A DNA stretch of 32,894 bases from Salipiger abyssi (GCF_017311415.1 NZ_JAEKIS010000029.1:1-32894); one strand, 5' to 3'. Counted from the first letter of the stretch, positions 8,868 through 18,264 are shown. Numbers and translations are program-made. The notes: generated by a model from the letters alone, not told the origin.

Positions 8868-8904
8868 GGTACACTTACTAAACTGTACCGTCTGGTCGGT
8901 ATAG
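8868..8904. promoter_or_regulatory. Overlapping palindromic operators at the second tetR
   Basis: Two nested palindromes lie 22-58 bases upstream of the tetR start at 8846. GGTACA (8868-8873) pairs with TGTACC (8884-8889). A second palindrome runs 8883-8904 around TACCGTCTGGTCGGTA; it matches 12 of 14 positions of a fully symmetric ACCGACCGGTCGGT, a form common for TetR-type operators. The site would cover the tetR promoter and the promoter of any divergent gene. Confidence 0.65.
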
Positions 8905-8952
8905 CAAGTTTGTAAAGCTCGCGCAACGAGGTGGGACCAAGCCAGCGTCGGC

Positions 8953-9189
8953 GACCCCGAAGTCAACATCTTTGCCGAGACGGTAAACGGTCTCTACCAA
9001 GCGGAGGCCATCAATCGACTGGGACCATGTAGATCTTTCTAAGCGGTCGAGTTCACCACCTTCGCCCAGTCCAATTGGTTGAGGACAACCGGCTTTCGGA
9101 GCGCACCGGCAACATATCTTCGACCGAAGAGCGCAGTACTGCCATGCTGGAAAAACCGGCCATGGTAGCTGACCTGCCACTGAACTTTC
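8953..9189 (+). pseudogene. Decayed IS3-type transposase (OrfB) C-terminal remnant
   Basis: Translating the plus strand gives FAETVNGLYQAEAINRLGP, the hallmark of the integrase-core end of IS3-family OrfB (the Glu of the DDE triad lies in this block). There is an in-frame TAA at 9040. After a frame change between about 9061 and 9084 the sequence continues as NRLSERTGNI and then AMLEKPAMVADL, which matches the OrfB tail. There is no intact ORF and no recognisable terminal repeat. This is old IS debris between the tetR operator and the MFS stump. Recognition is from family memory, not from a search. Confidence 0.65.
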
Positions 9190-9232
9190 ATCCAGCCGCG
9201 ATCGGAGCCCGGTTTGTGTTTACGCCTGTTAG

Positions 9233-9583
9233 CGCAGGCTGAGCAGTCGCCCGACGCGCGGCGCCTTCGGTGAGAACCTGCTGTCCGTTTTCACCGAACG
9301 GCGCAAGGTGATGCATGCCGATACCTTTGCCGCCACCCAGACCAACGACAATCCCGCCACGATGGAGCTGCTGCAACGGGTCGCGGGGATCATTCAAAGG
9401 GCGGGACCCCCCGATACCCAGCCGTTGCCCGCCGCGGCCTCGTTCCTCGGGCGGTACGTGGTGATCCAGGCCTCAACGGTCGCCTTTCAGGATGGATTCC
9501 TCATGGTTTTCGCGATCTTCGTGGCCGCCCTTGTTCCGACCTGGTTCATGTGCCGCGCAAGAGACATCGGGAAGCGGTCCTAG
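9233..9583 (+). pseudogene. C-terminal remnant of a DHA2/EmrB-type MFS transporter
   Basis: The open frame starts right after a TAG at 9230-9232 and gives the extramembrane loop and last transmembrane helix of a DHA2-family drug/H+ antiporter. It includes AFGENLLSVFTERRKVMHAD, then TVAFQDGFLMVFAIFVAAL and a short basic tail. Full proteins have about 500 residues and 14 helices; only about 110 residues remain and the 5' part is missing. The loss abuts the IS3 debris, so an IS-mediated deletion is the likely cause. A GTG at 9308 could start a 91-residue ORF, but it would have a single helix and no transport function. Confidence 0.68.
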
Positions 9584-9613
9584 GCGACCGGCCGTTCCGC
9601 TTCCCAGCCCGTT

Positions 9614-10735
9614 TCAAACCATGGTGGAAATCATGCGCCTGAATCGCAGGAGCGCGATCGCGAACAGAACCCCGCCTATAGCCACCAGCGCCAGGAACTG
9701 CGGCCAGACGATGCCGATGCCAGCACCGCGGTAGAGGATCGCCTGGGCCAGTATCACGAAATGCGTGTCCGGCGCGGCCAGCATCAGGGTTTGCACGACG
9801 GCGGGCATGCTTTCTCGCGGCGTGACACCGCCCGACAGCATCTCCAGCGGCAAGAGCACGAGGACGAGCAGCAATCCGAATTGCGGCATGGAACGTGAAA
9901 ACGTCGCAAGCATGATGCCCAGCGATGTCGTTGCGAAAACGTGCAGCGCAGCCCCCGACATGAACAGCACGACCGACCCCTCGACCGGAACGCCAAGCCA
10001 AGCTTGCACCACCACGCCCAGCGAGGCGGCCGAGGCGACGAGAACCACGAGGCCCGTGGACCAGACCTTGGCGATCATGATCTCCAGGGGGGTGACGGGC
10101 ATGGTCAGCAGGTGTTCGACCGTTCCACGCTCGCGTTCGCGGATCAGGGCGGCGCCGGCCAGAACGATCGACAGCAGGGTGACATTGTTGATGACCTGCA
10201 TCACCGACCCGAACCAGGCATTGTCGAGCTCGGGGTTGAAGCGGGCCCGCAGCACCAGATCGACGGGCAGATCGACCGCGCCGCGGTGTCGGGCCGTGAA
10301 TTCCCTTACTTCCGCCATGACGATGGCCTGAATGTAGCCGCTGCCCGTGAAGGCTTGGGTGATACGCGTGGCGTCCACGTTCAGTTGTATCGTCACCGGA
10401 TGTCCGGCCAGGATGTCGCGCTGGAAGCCGGCTGGGATGACGAGCGCGAATGTGTCGCGACCGGCATCCATCCGCGCGTCCATCCGGCCCGGATCGATCT
10501 GCTCGGGTGGTGCGAAATACGGGCGCTGGAACGAGTCGGCGATGCGTGTGGAGAGGGGCGAGCGATCCTCGTCCACGATGGCGATCTGTGCCCGGTTCAG
10601 CAGTTCGGGCATGGCCGTGGCGCCCGCGTGAACCCAGAAGGTGAAGGCAAAGACGATCAGGACGAGCATCACGGGATCGCGCGCGAGGCTTCGCATCTCC
10701 TTGATTCCGAGATGCAGAATATTGGAAAAACGCAT
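9614..10735 (-). CDS. yhhJ: ABC-2 type permease (YhhJ-like)
   Basis: 373 residues, ABC-2 permease family. One N-terminal helix (DPVMLVLIVFAFTFWVHAGA) is followed by a large extracytoplasmic domain and about five C-terminal helices, with the conserved RERERGTVEHLLTMPVTPLE segment in between. This is the DrrB/YhhJ layout. The ATG at 10735 lies three bases after the stop of the RbbA-like gene, so the two are coupled. Together with the HlyD-like adaptor and the double ATPase it reproduces the E. coli order yhiI-rbbA-yhhJ. The likely role is export of a drug or lipid-like compound across the inner membrane; the substrate is unknown. Confidence 0.88.
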   Translation of the reverse strand: MRFSNILHLGIKEMRSLARDPVMLVLIVFAFTFWVHAGATAMPELLNRAQIAIVDEDRSPLSTRIADSFQRPYFAPPEQIDPGRMDARMDAGRDTFALVIPAGFQRDILAGHPVTIQLNVDATRITQAFTGSGYIQAIVMAEVREFTARHRGAVDLPVDLVLRARFNPELDNAWFGSVMQVINNVTLLSIVLAGAALIRERERGTVEHLLTMPVTPLEIMIAKVWSTGLVVLVASAASLGVVVQAWLGVPVEGSVVLFMSGAALHVFATTSLGIMLATFSRSMPQFGLLLVLVLLPLEMLSGGVTPRESMPAVVQTLMLAAPDTHFVILAQAILYRGAGIGIVWPQFLALVAIGGVLFAIALLRFRRMISTMV

Positions 10736-10738
10736 CGC

Positions 10739-13477
10739 TCAACGCTCCTGCTTGCGCAACAACAGGACCGCCGCCACGATCAGGGCCGGCACCGAAAGCG
10801 CCAACGGCACGAAGGCGGCGCGCAGATCGTCGTAGCCGAGCGCCTTGGAAAAGGTGCCACGGGCGATGGTCAGGAAATGGCTGGTGGGATAGACTTCGCC
10901 AATCACGCGACCGAAACCCTGCAGCGCCGAAACCGGGTCGATCAGACCGGTAAAGCTGATCGCGGGCAGAATTGTGAGAACGGCTGTGCCGAACATCGCG
11001 GCGGTCTGACTGCGGGTGAAGGCGGAAAACACCAGCCCGATCGCCGTCGCCGCCGTCACGTAAAGCAGCGCGCCCAGCGCCAAAGTGGCAAAGCTGCCCG
11101 TCAGCGGCACGTCGAAGACCGTGACTGCCAGCACGGTCAGCATCAGGAAGCTGCCCATCGACAGCACGACATAGGGGATCTGCTTGCCAAGCAGGAATTC
11201 CAGCCGGGTCGTCGGGGTGACGTAGAAATTGATGATCGAGCCGAGTTCCTTTTCCCGCACGACGCTGAGAGAACTCAGCATGGCGGGGATGAGCAGCAAC
11301 AGAAGCGGAATGACGGCGGGGACCATGGCATCGAGGCTGCGCAGGTCGGCATTGTAGCGAAAGCGGGTTTCGATGGTGACCGGCCCCGCCAGGGCACCGG
11401 CATAACCGCCGTCGCGGGCGCGCAATTCCAGCCAGTGCAGGTGCATGCCCTGCACATAGGCCTGCACGGTTCCGGCCAACGTGGGCATGGCGCCGTCGAT
11501 CCAGGCCCCGATCGCGACCGGGCGCCCACGCGCGACATCACGGCCGAAGCCCGGCGGGATCTCCAGGGCAAGGCTGATCTCGCCCGCGCGCATGCGCCGG
11601 TCCATGTCGGCGTAACTTTCGATCGGGGGGTGCTCGATGAAATAGCGCGACCCTTCGAGGTTCATCGTGTAGTCGCGGCTGATCGCGGTCTGGTCGTGGT
11701 CGAGAACGGCAAAGGTCACATCCTCGACATCGAGGTTTATGCCATAGCCCATGACGAACATCAGGACCGCGCTGCCAAGGATCGCGAGTGTCATCCGGAC
11801 CGGGTCGCGCCACAGTTCCAGCGCCTCGCGCCAGGCATGGCTGGTCATCCGGCGCGGATCGAACCAGCGTCGCCAGCCGCGGGGCACCCGCGTGCGGCTC
11901 TGCGGCGCCGCGTCCGGGGACAGGGGCGTGGCGCGCACCACCACGTGGCCGTCCGCAGTCTCCAGATGGTGAATGAACGCATCTTCCAGCGTCGCGGCCC
12001 CCACCTCCTTTGCCAGTGCGGCAGGGGCGCCGGTTGCCAGCACCTTGCCCTCGTGCATCAGCGAGACGCGGTCGCAGCGCTCGGCCTCGTTCATGAAATG
12101 GGTCGAGATGAAGATTGTCACTCCCTCGTCCCGCGACAGTTCGATCAAGATGCGCCAGAAGGCATCGCGCGCCACCGGATCGACCCCCGAGGTCGGCTCG
12201 TCCAGGATCAGCATCTCGGGGCGGTGGATCAGCGCGACGGCCAGCGACAGGCGCTGGCGCAGCCCGAGCGGCAGGCGTTCCGGCAGCTTGTGGCGAACCT
12301 CGGCAAGATCGAAGCGCGACAGCATTTCCTCCACCCGTGCGGCGATCCCGGGTTCCGGCAATGCGAAAAGGCGCGCATGGAGCGTGAGATTCTGCTCGAC
12401 TGTCAGTTCGGCATAAAGCGAAAAGCTCTGCGACATGTAGCCGACCCGCCGCCGGGTCGCCAGATCGCGCGGGTCCACCTGCGAGCCAAAGAGGCGCACC
12501 GAGCCCTCGGTGGGCGGCAGAAGCCCGGTCATCATCTTCATCGTCGTGGTCTTGCCGCAGCCGTTCGAGCCGATAAAGCCGAAGATCTCGCCCCTTTTGA
12601 CGCTCAATTGCACCCGGTCCACGGCGGTGAAGTCGCCAAAACGCATGGACAGCTCTCGGGCCTCGATCGCGGTGTCGCCGTCGCGCTCGCGGCGGGGGAA
12701 GATCTCGACATCGCGATGGGACCGGCGCTTTTCGTCGGGCAGGAGGCGGAGGAAGGCCGCATCGAGTGTATCGGTCCCGGTCGTCTCCATCAGGCCCTGC
12801 GGGCTGCCGGTGGCGAGGATCCGGCCCCCGTCCATCGCCGCGAGCCAGTCGAACCGGGCGGCTTCCTCCATGTAGGCGGTTGCGACCAGCACGCTCATGC
12901 CGCTCCGCGCTGCGCGGATCGCGGCGATCAGCTCCCAGAATTCGCGGCGGGACAGCGGATCGACGCCCGTCGTGGGTTCGTCGAGGATCAGGAGGTCCGG
13001 GTCGTGGATGAGAGCTGAACAGAGCCCCAGCTTCTGCTTCATCCCGCCCGAGAGCTTGCCCGCCGGGCGGTCGAGGAACGGATACAGCCCCGTGGCGCGG
13101 GTCAGCGTGTCGATCCGCCGGGCGGTTTCGGCGGCACCATGGCCAAAGAGACGCCCGAAGAAGTCGATGTTCTCGCGCACCGAAAGCGTCGGATAGAGGT
13201 TCCGCCCCAGACCCTGCGGCATGTAGGCGATGCGCGGCCCCACCTTGGCGCGGTATCCTGGGCGGGACATGTCGCAGCCAAGCACCTCGATACGCCCGGT
13301 CTGCATCCGGCGCACCCCGGCCGCGAGCGCCAGAAGGCTGGACTTGCCGACCCCGTCTGGACCGATCAGTCCGGCCATGCAGCCGGCAGGCATGTCGAGG
13401 CTGACATCGCCGAGCGCATGAACCTTGCCGTAGCGCAGGCCCACGCCCTCGAACCGGATGACCGGCGGCGGCATCAT
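10739..13477 (-). CDS. rbbA: RbbA-like ABC exporter: two ATPase domains fused to ABC-2 permease
   Basis: A 912-residue fusion. The first ATPase has Walker [10 protein letters not shown] (about residues 39-47), signature LSGGMKQKL and Walker [13 protein letters not shown]. The second has Walker [10 protein letters not shown], a degenerate signature (LPLGLRQRL instead of LSGGQ) and Walker [13 protein letters not shown]. The C-terminal third is an ABC-2 permease with a large loop and about six helices, ending in RKQER. This matches the RbbA/YhiH architecture. The frame is open to 13510, but ATG 13477 overlaps the TGA of the upstream adaptor gene, which is the usual coupled arrangement. E. coli RbbA has been reported as ribosome-associated; whether that applies here cannot be told. 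Confidence 0.92.
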   Translation of the reverse strand: MMPPPVIRFEGVGLRYGKVHALGDVSLDMPAGCMAGLIGPDGVGKSSLLALAAGVRRMQTGRIEVLGCDMSRPGYRAKVGPRIAYMPQGLGRNLYPTLSVRENIDFFGRLFGHGAAETARRIDTLTRATGLYPFLDRPAGKLSGGMKQKLGLCSALIHDPDLLILDEPTTGVDPLSRREFWELIAAIRAARSGMSVLVATAYMEEAARFDWLAAMDGGRILATGSPQGLMETTGTDTLDAAFLRLLPDEKRRSHRDVEIFPRRERDGDTAIEARELSMRFGDFTAVDRVQLSVKRGEIFGFIGSNGCGKTTTMKMMTGLLPPTEGSVRLFGSQVDPRDLATRRRVGYMSQSFSLYAELTVEQNLTLHARLFALPEPGIAARVEEMLSRFDLAEVRHKLPERLPLGLRQRLSLAVALIHRPEMLILDEPTSGVDPVARDAFWRILIELSRDEGVTIFISTHFMNEAERCDRVSLMHEGKVLATGAPAALAKEVGAATLEDAFIHHLETADGHVVVRATPLSPDAAPQSRTRVPRGWRRWFDPRRMTSHAWREALELWRDPVRMTLAILGSAVLMFVMGYGINLDVEDVTFAVLDHDQTAISRDYTMNLEGSRYFIEHPPIESYADMDRRMRAGEISLALEIPPGFGRDVARGRPVAIGAWIDGAMPTLAGTVQAYVQGMHLHWLELRARDGGYAGALAGPVTIETRFRYNADLRSLDAMVPAVIPLLLLLIPAMLSSLSVVREKELGSIINFYVTPTTRLEFLLGKQIPYVVLSMGSFLMLTVLAVTVFDVPLTGSFATLALGALLYVTAATAIGLVFSAFTRSQTAAMFGTAVLTILPAISFTGLIDPVSALQGFGRVIGEVYPTSHFLTIARGTFSKALGYDDLRAAFVPLALSVPALIVAAVLLLRKQER

Positions 13478-14547
13478 TGCGGCAGTCTGGGCGCGAGATC
13501 GGCCGGCCATTCCGCCGCCGGGTCGATGCGGACATAGGCGGTGCCTGGAAGGCCGGTCTTGACCAGCGCCTCATGCTGCCGCAGCAGGTCCGGGTCGATC
13601 CTGGCGCGGATGCGGAACATCAGCTTCTCGCGCTCGGCCTCGGTCTCGACCGTGCGGGGCGTGAACTGGGCGACGCTGGCCACGAAGGACACCCGGGCCG
13701 GGATCACGAATTCGGGCGCCGCGTCGAGGATCAGCCGCACCTCGTCGCCCAGCGCCAGCTGGCCCGCCTGCGCGGTGGGCAGGAAGAAATTCATGTGCAC
13801 ATCGGCCAGATCGACCATGTTCACCACCGTGCCGCCGGGGGGCAGCACCTCGCCCAGCTCGGCCACGCGATACTGCACCCGCCCGTCGCGGGGCGCCTTC
13901 AGCACCGCATCGGCCAGCTCCGCTTCGATCCGGACGATGGCGGCCTCCGCCGCCTCGACCCCGGATTCGGCGCCGATGACATCCGACCGCGCCCGGTCGA
14001 TCCCGGCCTGCGCCGCGGCAAGCTGTGCCTCGGCCGCGGCGACAGCGGCGCGCGCAGCCTGATGGGCGGCCCGGTCGTCGTCGAGGCGCGATTGCGGCGT
14101 TGCGCCGGTGACGGCCAGCCCCTCGCTGCGCGCAAGCCGAATGGCCGCCGCCTGCTGTTCGACCTCGCGCAGTTCGACCAGTGCCTGCGCGGACCGGGCC
14201 TGCGCCTCACTCTGTGCGACGCCGCTTCGGGCGATCTCGACCCCGATGACGGCGCGCGAGAGATTGGCCCGTGCCTCCCGCAACTGGGCCTGCAAGGTCG
14301 CCGTGTCCATCACGGCGAGTTCCTGACCGGCGATTACGAAATCGCCCTCGGCGACCAGAACCGACTGCAGGCGCCCGCCGCTCCGTGTCGCGATGTCGAT
14401 CTCGACCGCCTCCAGACGGCCGTTGGCCTTGGCGAGCCCTTCGGGCAGCGCGGCCGGTTGCAGAAACCACCAGCCCGCAGCCATGGCACCGGCCAGAATA
14501 GCCAGAATTGTGACCGCGCCGGGAAACTGCCATCCTGCTATCTTCAT
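13474..14547 (-). CDS. yhiI: HlyD-family adaptor (YhiI-like) of the ABC exporter
   Basis: 357 residues from ATG 14547, chosen because GAGGGAAG lies about 8 bases upstream; the open frame continues to 14706 but without a family-like sequence. An N-terminal anchor ([20 protein letters not shown]) precedes a lipoyl half ([20 protein letters not shown]), a long alanine-rich coiled-coil hairpin (about residues 80-210), the second lipoyl half ([13 protein letters not shown]) and a C-terminal beta barrel. It is an inner-membrane-anchored periplasmic adaptor. It is first in the three-gene minus-strand operon, and its stop overlaps the RbbA-like start. Confidence 0.9.
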   Translation of the reverse strand: MKIAGWQFPGAVTILAILAGAMAAGWWFLQPAALPEGLAKANGRLEAVEIDIATRSGGRLQSVLVAEGDFVIAGQELAVMDTATLQAQLREARANLSRAVIGVEIARSGVAQSEAQARSAQALVELREVEQQAAAIRLARSEGLAVTGATPQSRLDDDRAAHQAARAAVAAAEAQLAAAQAGIDRARSDVIGAESGVEAAEAAIVRIEAELADAVLKAPRDGRVQYRVAELGEVLPPGGTVVNMVDLADVHMNFFLPTAQAGQLALGDEVRLILDAAPEFVIPARVSFVASVAQFTPRTVETEAEREKLMFRIRARIDPDLLRQHEALVKTGLPGTAYVRIDPAAEWPADLAPRLPQ

Positions 14548-14928
14548 GCCGCTCTTCCCTCGGCCATCTTCCTTGGCCAATTGCGCCGGTACCGACGCGG
14601 TGTCCCGGTTCCCGTGCCGCACAGCACCGACAGAGCGAGGATCGGTCGCACCTCTCCGTATGATCCGATACGACCCGGCCTGTTCGCCTGCCTTGATCTG
14701 GGTCACGGCGCCAAGGCACCATGCAGCTTACAGGTACCTGCGCGAGGCCATGCGCAGTAAATCTGCCGCGCTGGGTCGCCCCATCGGATTGGACGATCGC
14801 TCGCCCTGCGTTATCTCGCTTGATCCACATTGATGATCAAGGCCAAAAGCGGAAAGTCTGGGCGATGTATTGGGTTTACTCAGTCGATGTATTCAATTGG
14901 GCAATGCAGCCGGGAAGGAGAAGCAGAG
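14548..14928. other. Divergent intergenic region between the ABC operon and the DUF6781 operon
   Basis: 381 bp with no convincing gene. It must hold the promoters of both divergent operons. I see the ribosome-binding sites of both flanking genes and one inverted repeat at 14819-14841, but no clear -35/-10 pair. Short open frames here run into the flanking genes out of phase and look spurious. Confidence 0.6.
14819..14841. promoter_or_regulatory. Inverted repeat upstream of the DUF6781 gene
   Basis: CTTGATC (14819-14825) pairs perfectly with GATCAAG (14835-14841) across a 9-base spacer, about 90 bases upstream of the start at 14929. It resembles a regulator-binding site. The spacing is wrong for an FNR/FixK box (TTGAT-N4-ATCAA), so I assign no regulator. 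Confidence 0.4.
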
Positions 14929-15621
14929 ATGACTGACGATGGTGACAAGGCGATGCGGGCCGATGCGCCCGATCTCCGGCAGCAAGGGCGCGAGGCCGTC
15001 GAGGGGCCCCAGGCCACACGCGAGGCGGTGCGCGATGTCGTGGTGCGCGCGTTGTCGAACCGCCCGCTGGAGGAGGGGCGGGTCCGCGATGTTGTGCACG
15101 CGGTCCTCGAAGGGGCTGTGGAGGCCGCGCCCAAGGGCAGCGCCGAAAGTGTCGAGGCGCTTCGGCAGGCCGTGGCCGGGATCGACGACGCGCTGGAACG
15201 CGCCGCCATGGCCTCGAAGCTGGCCATCGAGGAGGCGCGCAGCCAGGCAGCCGCGTTTTCCGAACAGGATCTGAGGCGCGCCGTCGATGATCTTGCCACA
15301 TTGGACCGGCTCTATTTCGAGGCGCTCGCCTCGGTGGTGAAAAACGGGACGAAAGTCTCAGCGCGCATTATCGGCGATCTGGCCGAACATATGAGGCGTA
15401 CCGGCACGCGGACCGGTGCCGCAGTGCACGAGGCGCTCGCGGCGCTGGAACGGCCCCATGCCCGGCATGTCGCGCCAAGACCCACAGACATTGCCCACAC
15501 GGCGCGGGCCGGCGCCGCAACAATCGCCGCGATCGGCAGCGGCATCCTTGCCGGGCTGGCCGATGCGCTTGGGCCGCGTCACGAAAAGGACCGGACGGAG
15601 CCGCCCGAAAAGGATGCCTGA
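14929..15621 (+). CDS. DUF6781-like alanine-rich helical protein
   Basis: 230 residues from ATG 14929, preceded by AAGGAG at 8 bases; the longer open frame from 14830 has no such site. The protein is almost entirely alpha-helical and rich in Ala, Arg and Glu. It has an amphipathic central region (EALRQAVAGIDDALERAAMA) and a hydrophobic Ala/Gly stretch near the C-terminus (ATIAAIGSGILAGLADALG) that could contact a membrane or lipid surface. The overall character recalls phasins, but I recognise only the DUF6781 type. It is two bases upstream of the UbiB-like gene and therefore co-transcribed with it and with the patatin-like lipase. Function unknown; membrane-lipid or granule association is an inference from neighbours. 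Confidence 0.75.
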   Translation: MTDDGDKAMRADAPDLRQQGREAVEGPQATREAVRDVVVRALSNRPLEEGRVRDVVHAVLEGAVEAAPKGSAESVEALRQAVAGIDDALERAAMASKLAIEEARSQAAAFSEQDLRRAVDDLATLDRLYFEALASVVKNGTKVSARIIGDLAEHMRRTGTRTGAAVHEALAALERPHARHVAPRPTDIAHTARAGAATIAAIGSGILAGLADALGPRHEKDRTEPPEKDA

Positions 15622-15623
15622 GC

Positions 15624-17294
15624 ATGATCGCTGCACAGGGTGTTGCGCCCGATCTGCGGCGGCTGGGCGATCTGGTCGCGGTTCTGGCGCGATACGGTTT
15701 TTCCGAGATGTTGGAGCGGGCCGGCCTCTCACACCGGAAGCGCAAGGCTCGCCAGTCCCAGGAAGATGACGCAGACAAAGATGGCCTGACCTCGGCCCAG
15801 CGACTGCGCCGCGCGCTGGAAGAGATGGGGCCGACATTCGTCAAACTGGGGCAGATCCTGTCCACCCGGATCGACCTGTTTGAGCCCGACATCATCGCGG
15901 AACTCGAACGCTTGCGTGATCGTGTGCCCACCGTGCCCTTCGCTGAGCTTGCCGCCGAGGTCGAGGCCGAACTGGGTCAACCGCTTTCGGCGATCTTCGA
16001 GAGGATCGACACCAAACCCTTGGCCGCTGGCTCCATCGCGCAGGTGCATGGCGCGCGGCTGGCAACGGGCGAAGAGGTTATCCTCAAGATCCGTCGCCCT
16101 GGCATCCGCCGGGTGATCGAGTCCGACCTGCGCCTTCTGCGTCACGCCGTCGGCGTGGCGCTGGCCGAATGGCCAGATCTTGTGCGCTATCACCCGCACG
16201 AAATCCTGGCCGAATTCGCCCGGTCGATCCGGGCCGAACTGGATCTGGCCAACGAATGCCGCAATGCCGAACGTGTAGCCGCCGGATTCCGCGACCGGGC
16301 CGACATCCATGTGCCGCGCGTCCTCTGGGACTGGACTTGCGAGGTCATGAATGTGCAGGAGCGCATAGAGGGAATTCCCGGCGGCGATCTGGCTGCGGCA
16401 CACGGCGCCGGGCTGGATCTGAAGAGGATCGCCGCGCGTGGGGCGGATGCGGTGCTGCACATGATCCTGGAAGAGCGCTTCTTTCATGCCGATCCCCATG
16501 CGGGCAATGTGTTCTTCCTGCCCGGCAACGAGCTGGTCTTTATCGACTTCGGCATGGTCGGTCACCTGTCGCGAAGGCGCCGCGACGAACTGGTCGATTT
16601 GCTCTACGGGATCGTGGAGCGCCGCCCCGACCGCGTGGCGCGGATCCTTCGCGGCTGGGCCGGAGCCGATGCGCAGGACGACCCCACGCTGGAAGTCCGG
16701 CTCGAGGCGTTCATCGACCGGGTATATGGGCGGCCACTTGGGGCGATGAACCTTTCCGAACTCGTCTTCGACCTGACCGCGCTGATGCGCGCGCACGACC
16801 TTGCCCTGCCGCCGGATCTCACACTGCTGGTCAAAGCCTTCGTCTCACTCGACGGAATGGGGCGGCAACTCGACCCCAGCTTCGACATGGTCGCCACCGC
16901 CCGGCCGATCCTCGAACGGTTGATGTGGCAGCGCCACGGCCCGGAGGCGATGGCGCGCGCCGCACGGCAGAGCCTCGGCGAAAGCGCCCGGCTGGCCGCG
17001 CGCCTGCCGGGCGATCTGGCGCAGATTCTGGATGCAGCGCGGCGCGGGCGGCTTGGGCTGCGGGTGGAACTGGCCGAGATCGAGCAGATCGTCGAGAAGA
17101 TGCGCCAGTCGGTCACGCATCTGACGCTGGCGGTGATCGTCGCGGCGCTGACCGTCGGCTCCTCGATCGTGACGGCGGCTTCGGGGGCGGACCTGCCGTT
17201 CGGGCTGGCCAGCTTCGCGATGTTGGGGTTTTTCGGGGCGGTGATCGGCGGCTTTATCCTGTTGTGGTCGATCTGGCGCAACGGGCGGAAATAA
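15624..17294 (+). CDS. UbiB/AarF/ABC1-family atypical kinase
   Basis: 556 residues. The family signatures are all present: the KxGQ motif (GPTFVKLGQILSTR, Lys74), the alanine-rich nucleotide loop (AAGSIAQVH, 134-142), the lysine in EEVILKI (155), the catalytic-loop DPHAGN (Asp290) and the metal-binding DFG (308-310). The C-terminus has two predicted membrane helices (about 508-550), as in UbiB. Such proteins act as membrane-bound ATPases/kinases that support ubiquinone synthesis or lipid handling. No ubiE/ubiJ neighbours are present; instead it is flanked by a phasin-like protein and a patatin lipase. It is therefore probably an accessory paralogue, not the housekeeping ubiB. Confidence 0.92.
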   Translation: MIAAQGVAPDLRRLGDLVAVLARYGFSEMLERAGLSHRKRKARQSQEDDADKDGLTSAQRLRRALEEMGPTFVKLGQILSTRIDLFEPDIIAELERLRDRVPTVPFAELAAEVEAELGQPLSAIFERIDTKPLAAGSIAQVHGARLATGEEVILKIRRPGIRRVIESDLRLLRHAVGVALAEWPDLVRYHPHEILAEFARSIRAELDLANECRNAERVAAGFRDRADIHVPRVLWDWTCEVMNVQERIEGIPGGDLAAAHGAGLDLKRIAARGADAVLHMILEERFFHADPHAGNVFFLPGNELVFIDFGMVGHLSRRRRDELVDLLYGIVERRPDRVARILRGWAGADAQDDPTLEVRLEAFIDRVYGRPLGAMNLSELVFDLTALMRAHDLALPPDLTLLVKAFVSLDGMGRQLDPSFDMVATARPILERLMWQRHGPEAMARAARQSLGESARLAARLPGDLAQILDAARRGRLGLRVELAEIEQIVEKMRQSVTHLTLAVIVAALTVGSSIVTAASGADLPFGLASFAMLGFFGAVIGGFILLWSIWRNGRK

Positions 17295-17303
17295 GGGGGG
17301 CGC

Positions 17304-18212
17304 ATGGCACGGATCGGACTGGCCCTTGGCAGCGGCGGCGCACGCGGCTGGTCGCATATCGGCGTGCTACGGGCGCTGGAAAAGGCCGGTATTCGCCCCG
17401 ACGTGGTGGCCGGCACCTCGATGGGCGCGCTTGTCGGGGCCGCCTACTGCTCGCGAGCCCTCGACCGCCTTGAGGATTTTGCGCGAAGCATGACGCCGCT
17501 ATCGATGGCCAGGATGATCGATCTCGACCTGCGGGCCGGCGGGCTGGTGGCCGGAAACACGGTCCTGCGGACGCTGAAAACGCTCGGGCTGTCGGGCAAC
17601 TTCGCCGATCTCGACCGGCCCTTCATTGCTGTCACCACCGATCTTTACCGGGGGCGCGAGCTCTGGCTGCGGGATGGCGCCCTGTTGCCGGCTGTGCGGG
17701 CCTCGACCGCCATTCCCGGTATCTTCTCGCCGGTCCGCCATGACAACCGCTGGCTGATGGACGGCGGCATGAGCAATCCGGTCCCCGTCTCGGCCTGCCG
17801 CGCGCTCGGGGCCGATATCGTCATCGCCGTCGATCCGAATGCCGGCAATCTTGCCTCGCACGGCAGCGTTTCCCGGCGCAGCCTGCTGCCGCAGGTGAAC
17901 GCCGAGGCGCTGATCGGCCAGTTGCCGCGGCAGTTGCAGCCCGCTGCGGCGGCCTATTTCGTCAGCGGGCGGGATCCGGCATCTCAGCCGCCCGGGTATA
18001 TCGAGGTCCTCTCAACGGCGCTCGACGTTATGATCGACCAGATTTGCCGGAGCCGCCTTGCCGGAGACCCGCCGAACGTGATGGTCGATCTGAACCTGTC
18101 GCACCTGAACGTTCTCGCGTTCCATGAGGCCGAAACCGCCATCGAACAGGGCTACGCCGCGATGAAGGATCACTTGCCCCGCGTCCTCGCAGAGCGCCGG
18201 ACCTTTTCGTGA
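17304..18212 (+). CDS. Patatin-like phospholipase (RssA type)
   Basis: 302 residues, ATG 17304 nine bases after the UbiB-like stop with a G-rich ribosome-binding site. The patatin fold is evident: oxyanion-hole GSGGARG (10-16), nucleophile elbow GTSMG (Ser39) and the catalytic Asp in DGG (Asp153). It is a serine/aspartate dyad lipid acyl hydrolase. There is no signal peptide, so it acts in the cytosol or at the inner membrane. Third gene of the DUF6781-UbiB-patatin operon, which suggests a joint role in membrane lipid or storage-granule turnover. Confidence 0.92.
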   Translation: MARIGLALGSGGARGWSHIGVLRALEKAGIRPDVVAGTSMGALVGAAYCSRALDRLEDFARSMTPLSMARMIDLDLRAGGLVAGNTVLRTLKTLGLSGNFADLDRPFIAVTTDLYRGRELWLRDGALLPAVRASTAIPGIFSPVRHDNRWLMDGGMSNPVPVSACRALGADIVIAVDPNAGNLASHGSVSRRSLLPQVNAEALIGQLPRQLQPAAAAYFVSGRDPASQPPGYIEVLSTALDVMIDQICRSRLAGDPPNVMVDLNLSHLNVLAFHEAETAIEQGYAAMKDHLPRVLAERRTFS

Positions 18213-18214
18213 AG

Positions 18215-18232
18215 GCTGCTCGGGCGAGCAGC
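18215..18232 (+). terminator. Hairpin after the patatin gene
   Basis: GCTGCTC (18215-18221) pairs with GAGCAGC (18226-18232) across a 4-base loop, three bases after the patatin stop. The stem is strong and GC-rich but has no T-tract on either side. It lies between two convergent genes and could end transcripts from both directions. Confidence 0.5.
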
Positions 18233-18264
18233 ACACGGTCATCCGGCGGATGGATTGCACGCCG

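Noticed and set aside
9941-13018. A 1025-codon open frame on the plus strand opposite the ABC permease and RbbA-like gene
   Set aside because: The minus-strand genes have clear domains and motifs. The plus-strand frame gives low-complexity His/Arg/Gly/Gln-rich sequence with no family pattern, as expected opposite GC-rich coding DNA.
13477-14760. A 427-codon plus-strand frame opposite the HlyD-like gene
   Set aside because: Antisense to a well-supported adaptor gene; Arg/Gly/Leu-rich, no recognisable domain, no ribosome-binding site.
14819-14841. An FNR/FixK box
   Set aside because: The half sites TTGAT and ATCAA are present but separated by 11 bases, not 4; listed only as an inverted repeat.
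16169-17473. A 434-codon plus-strand frame overlapping the UbiB-like and patatin genes
   Set aside because: Out of phase with both motif-bearing genes, Arg/Gly/Pro-rich, no start signal.
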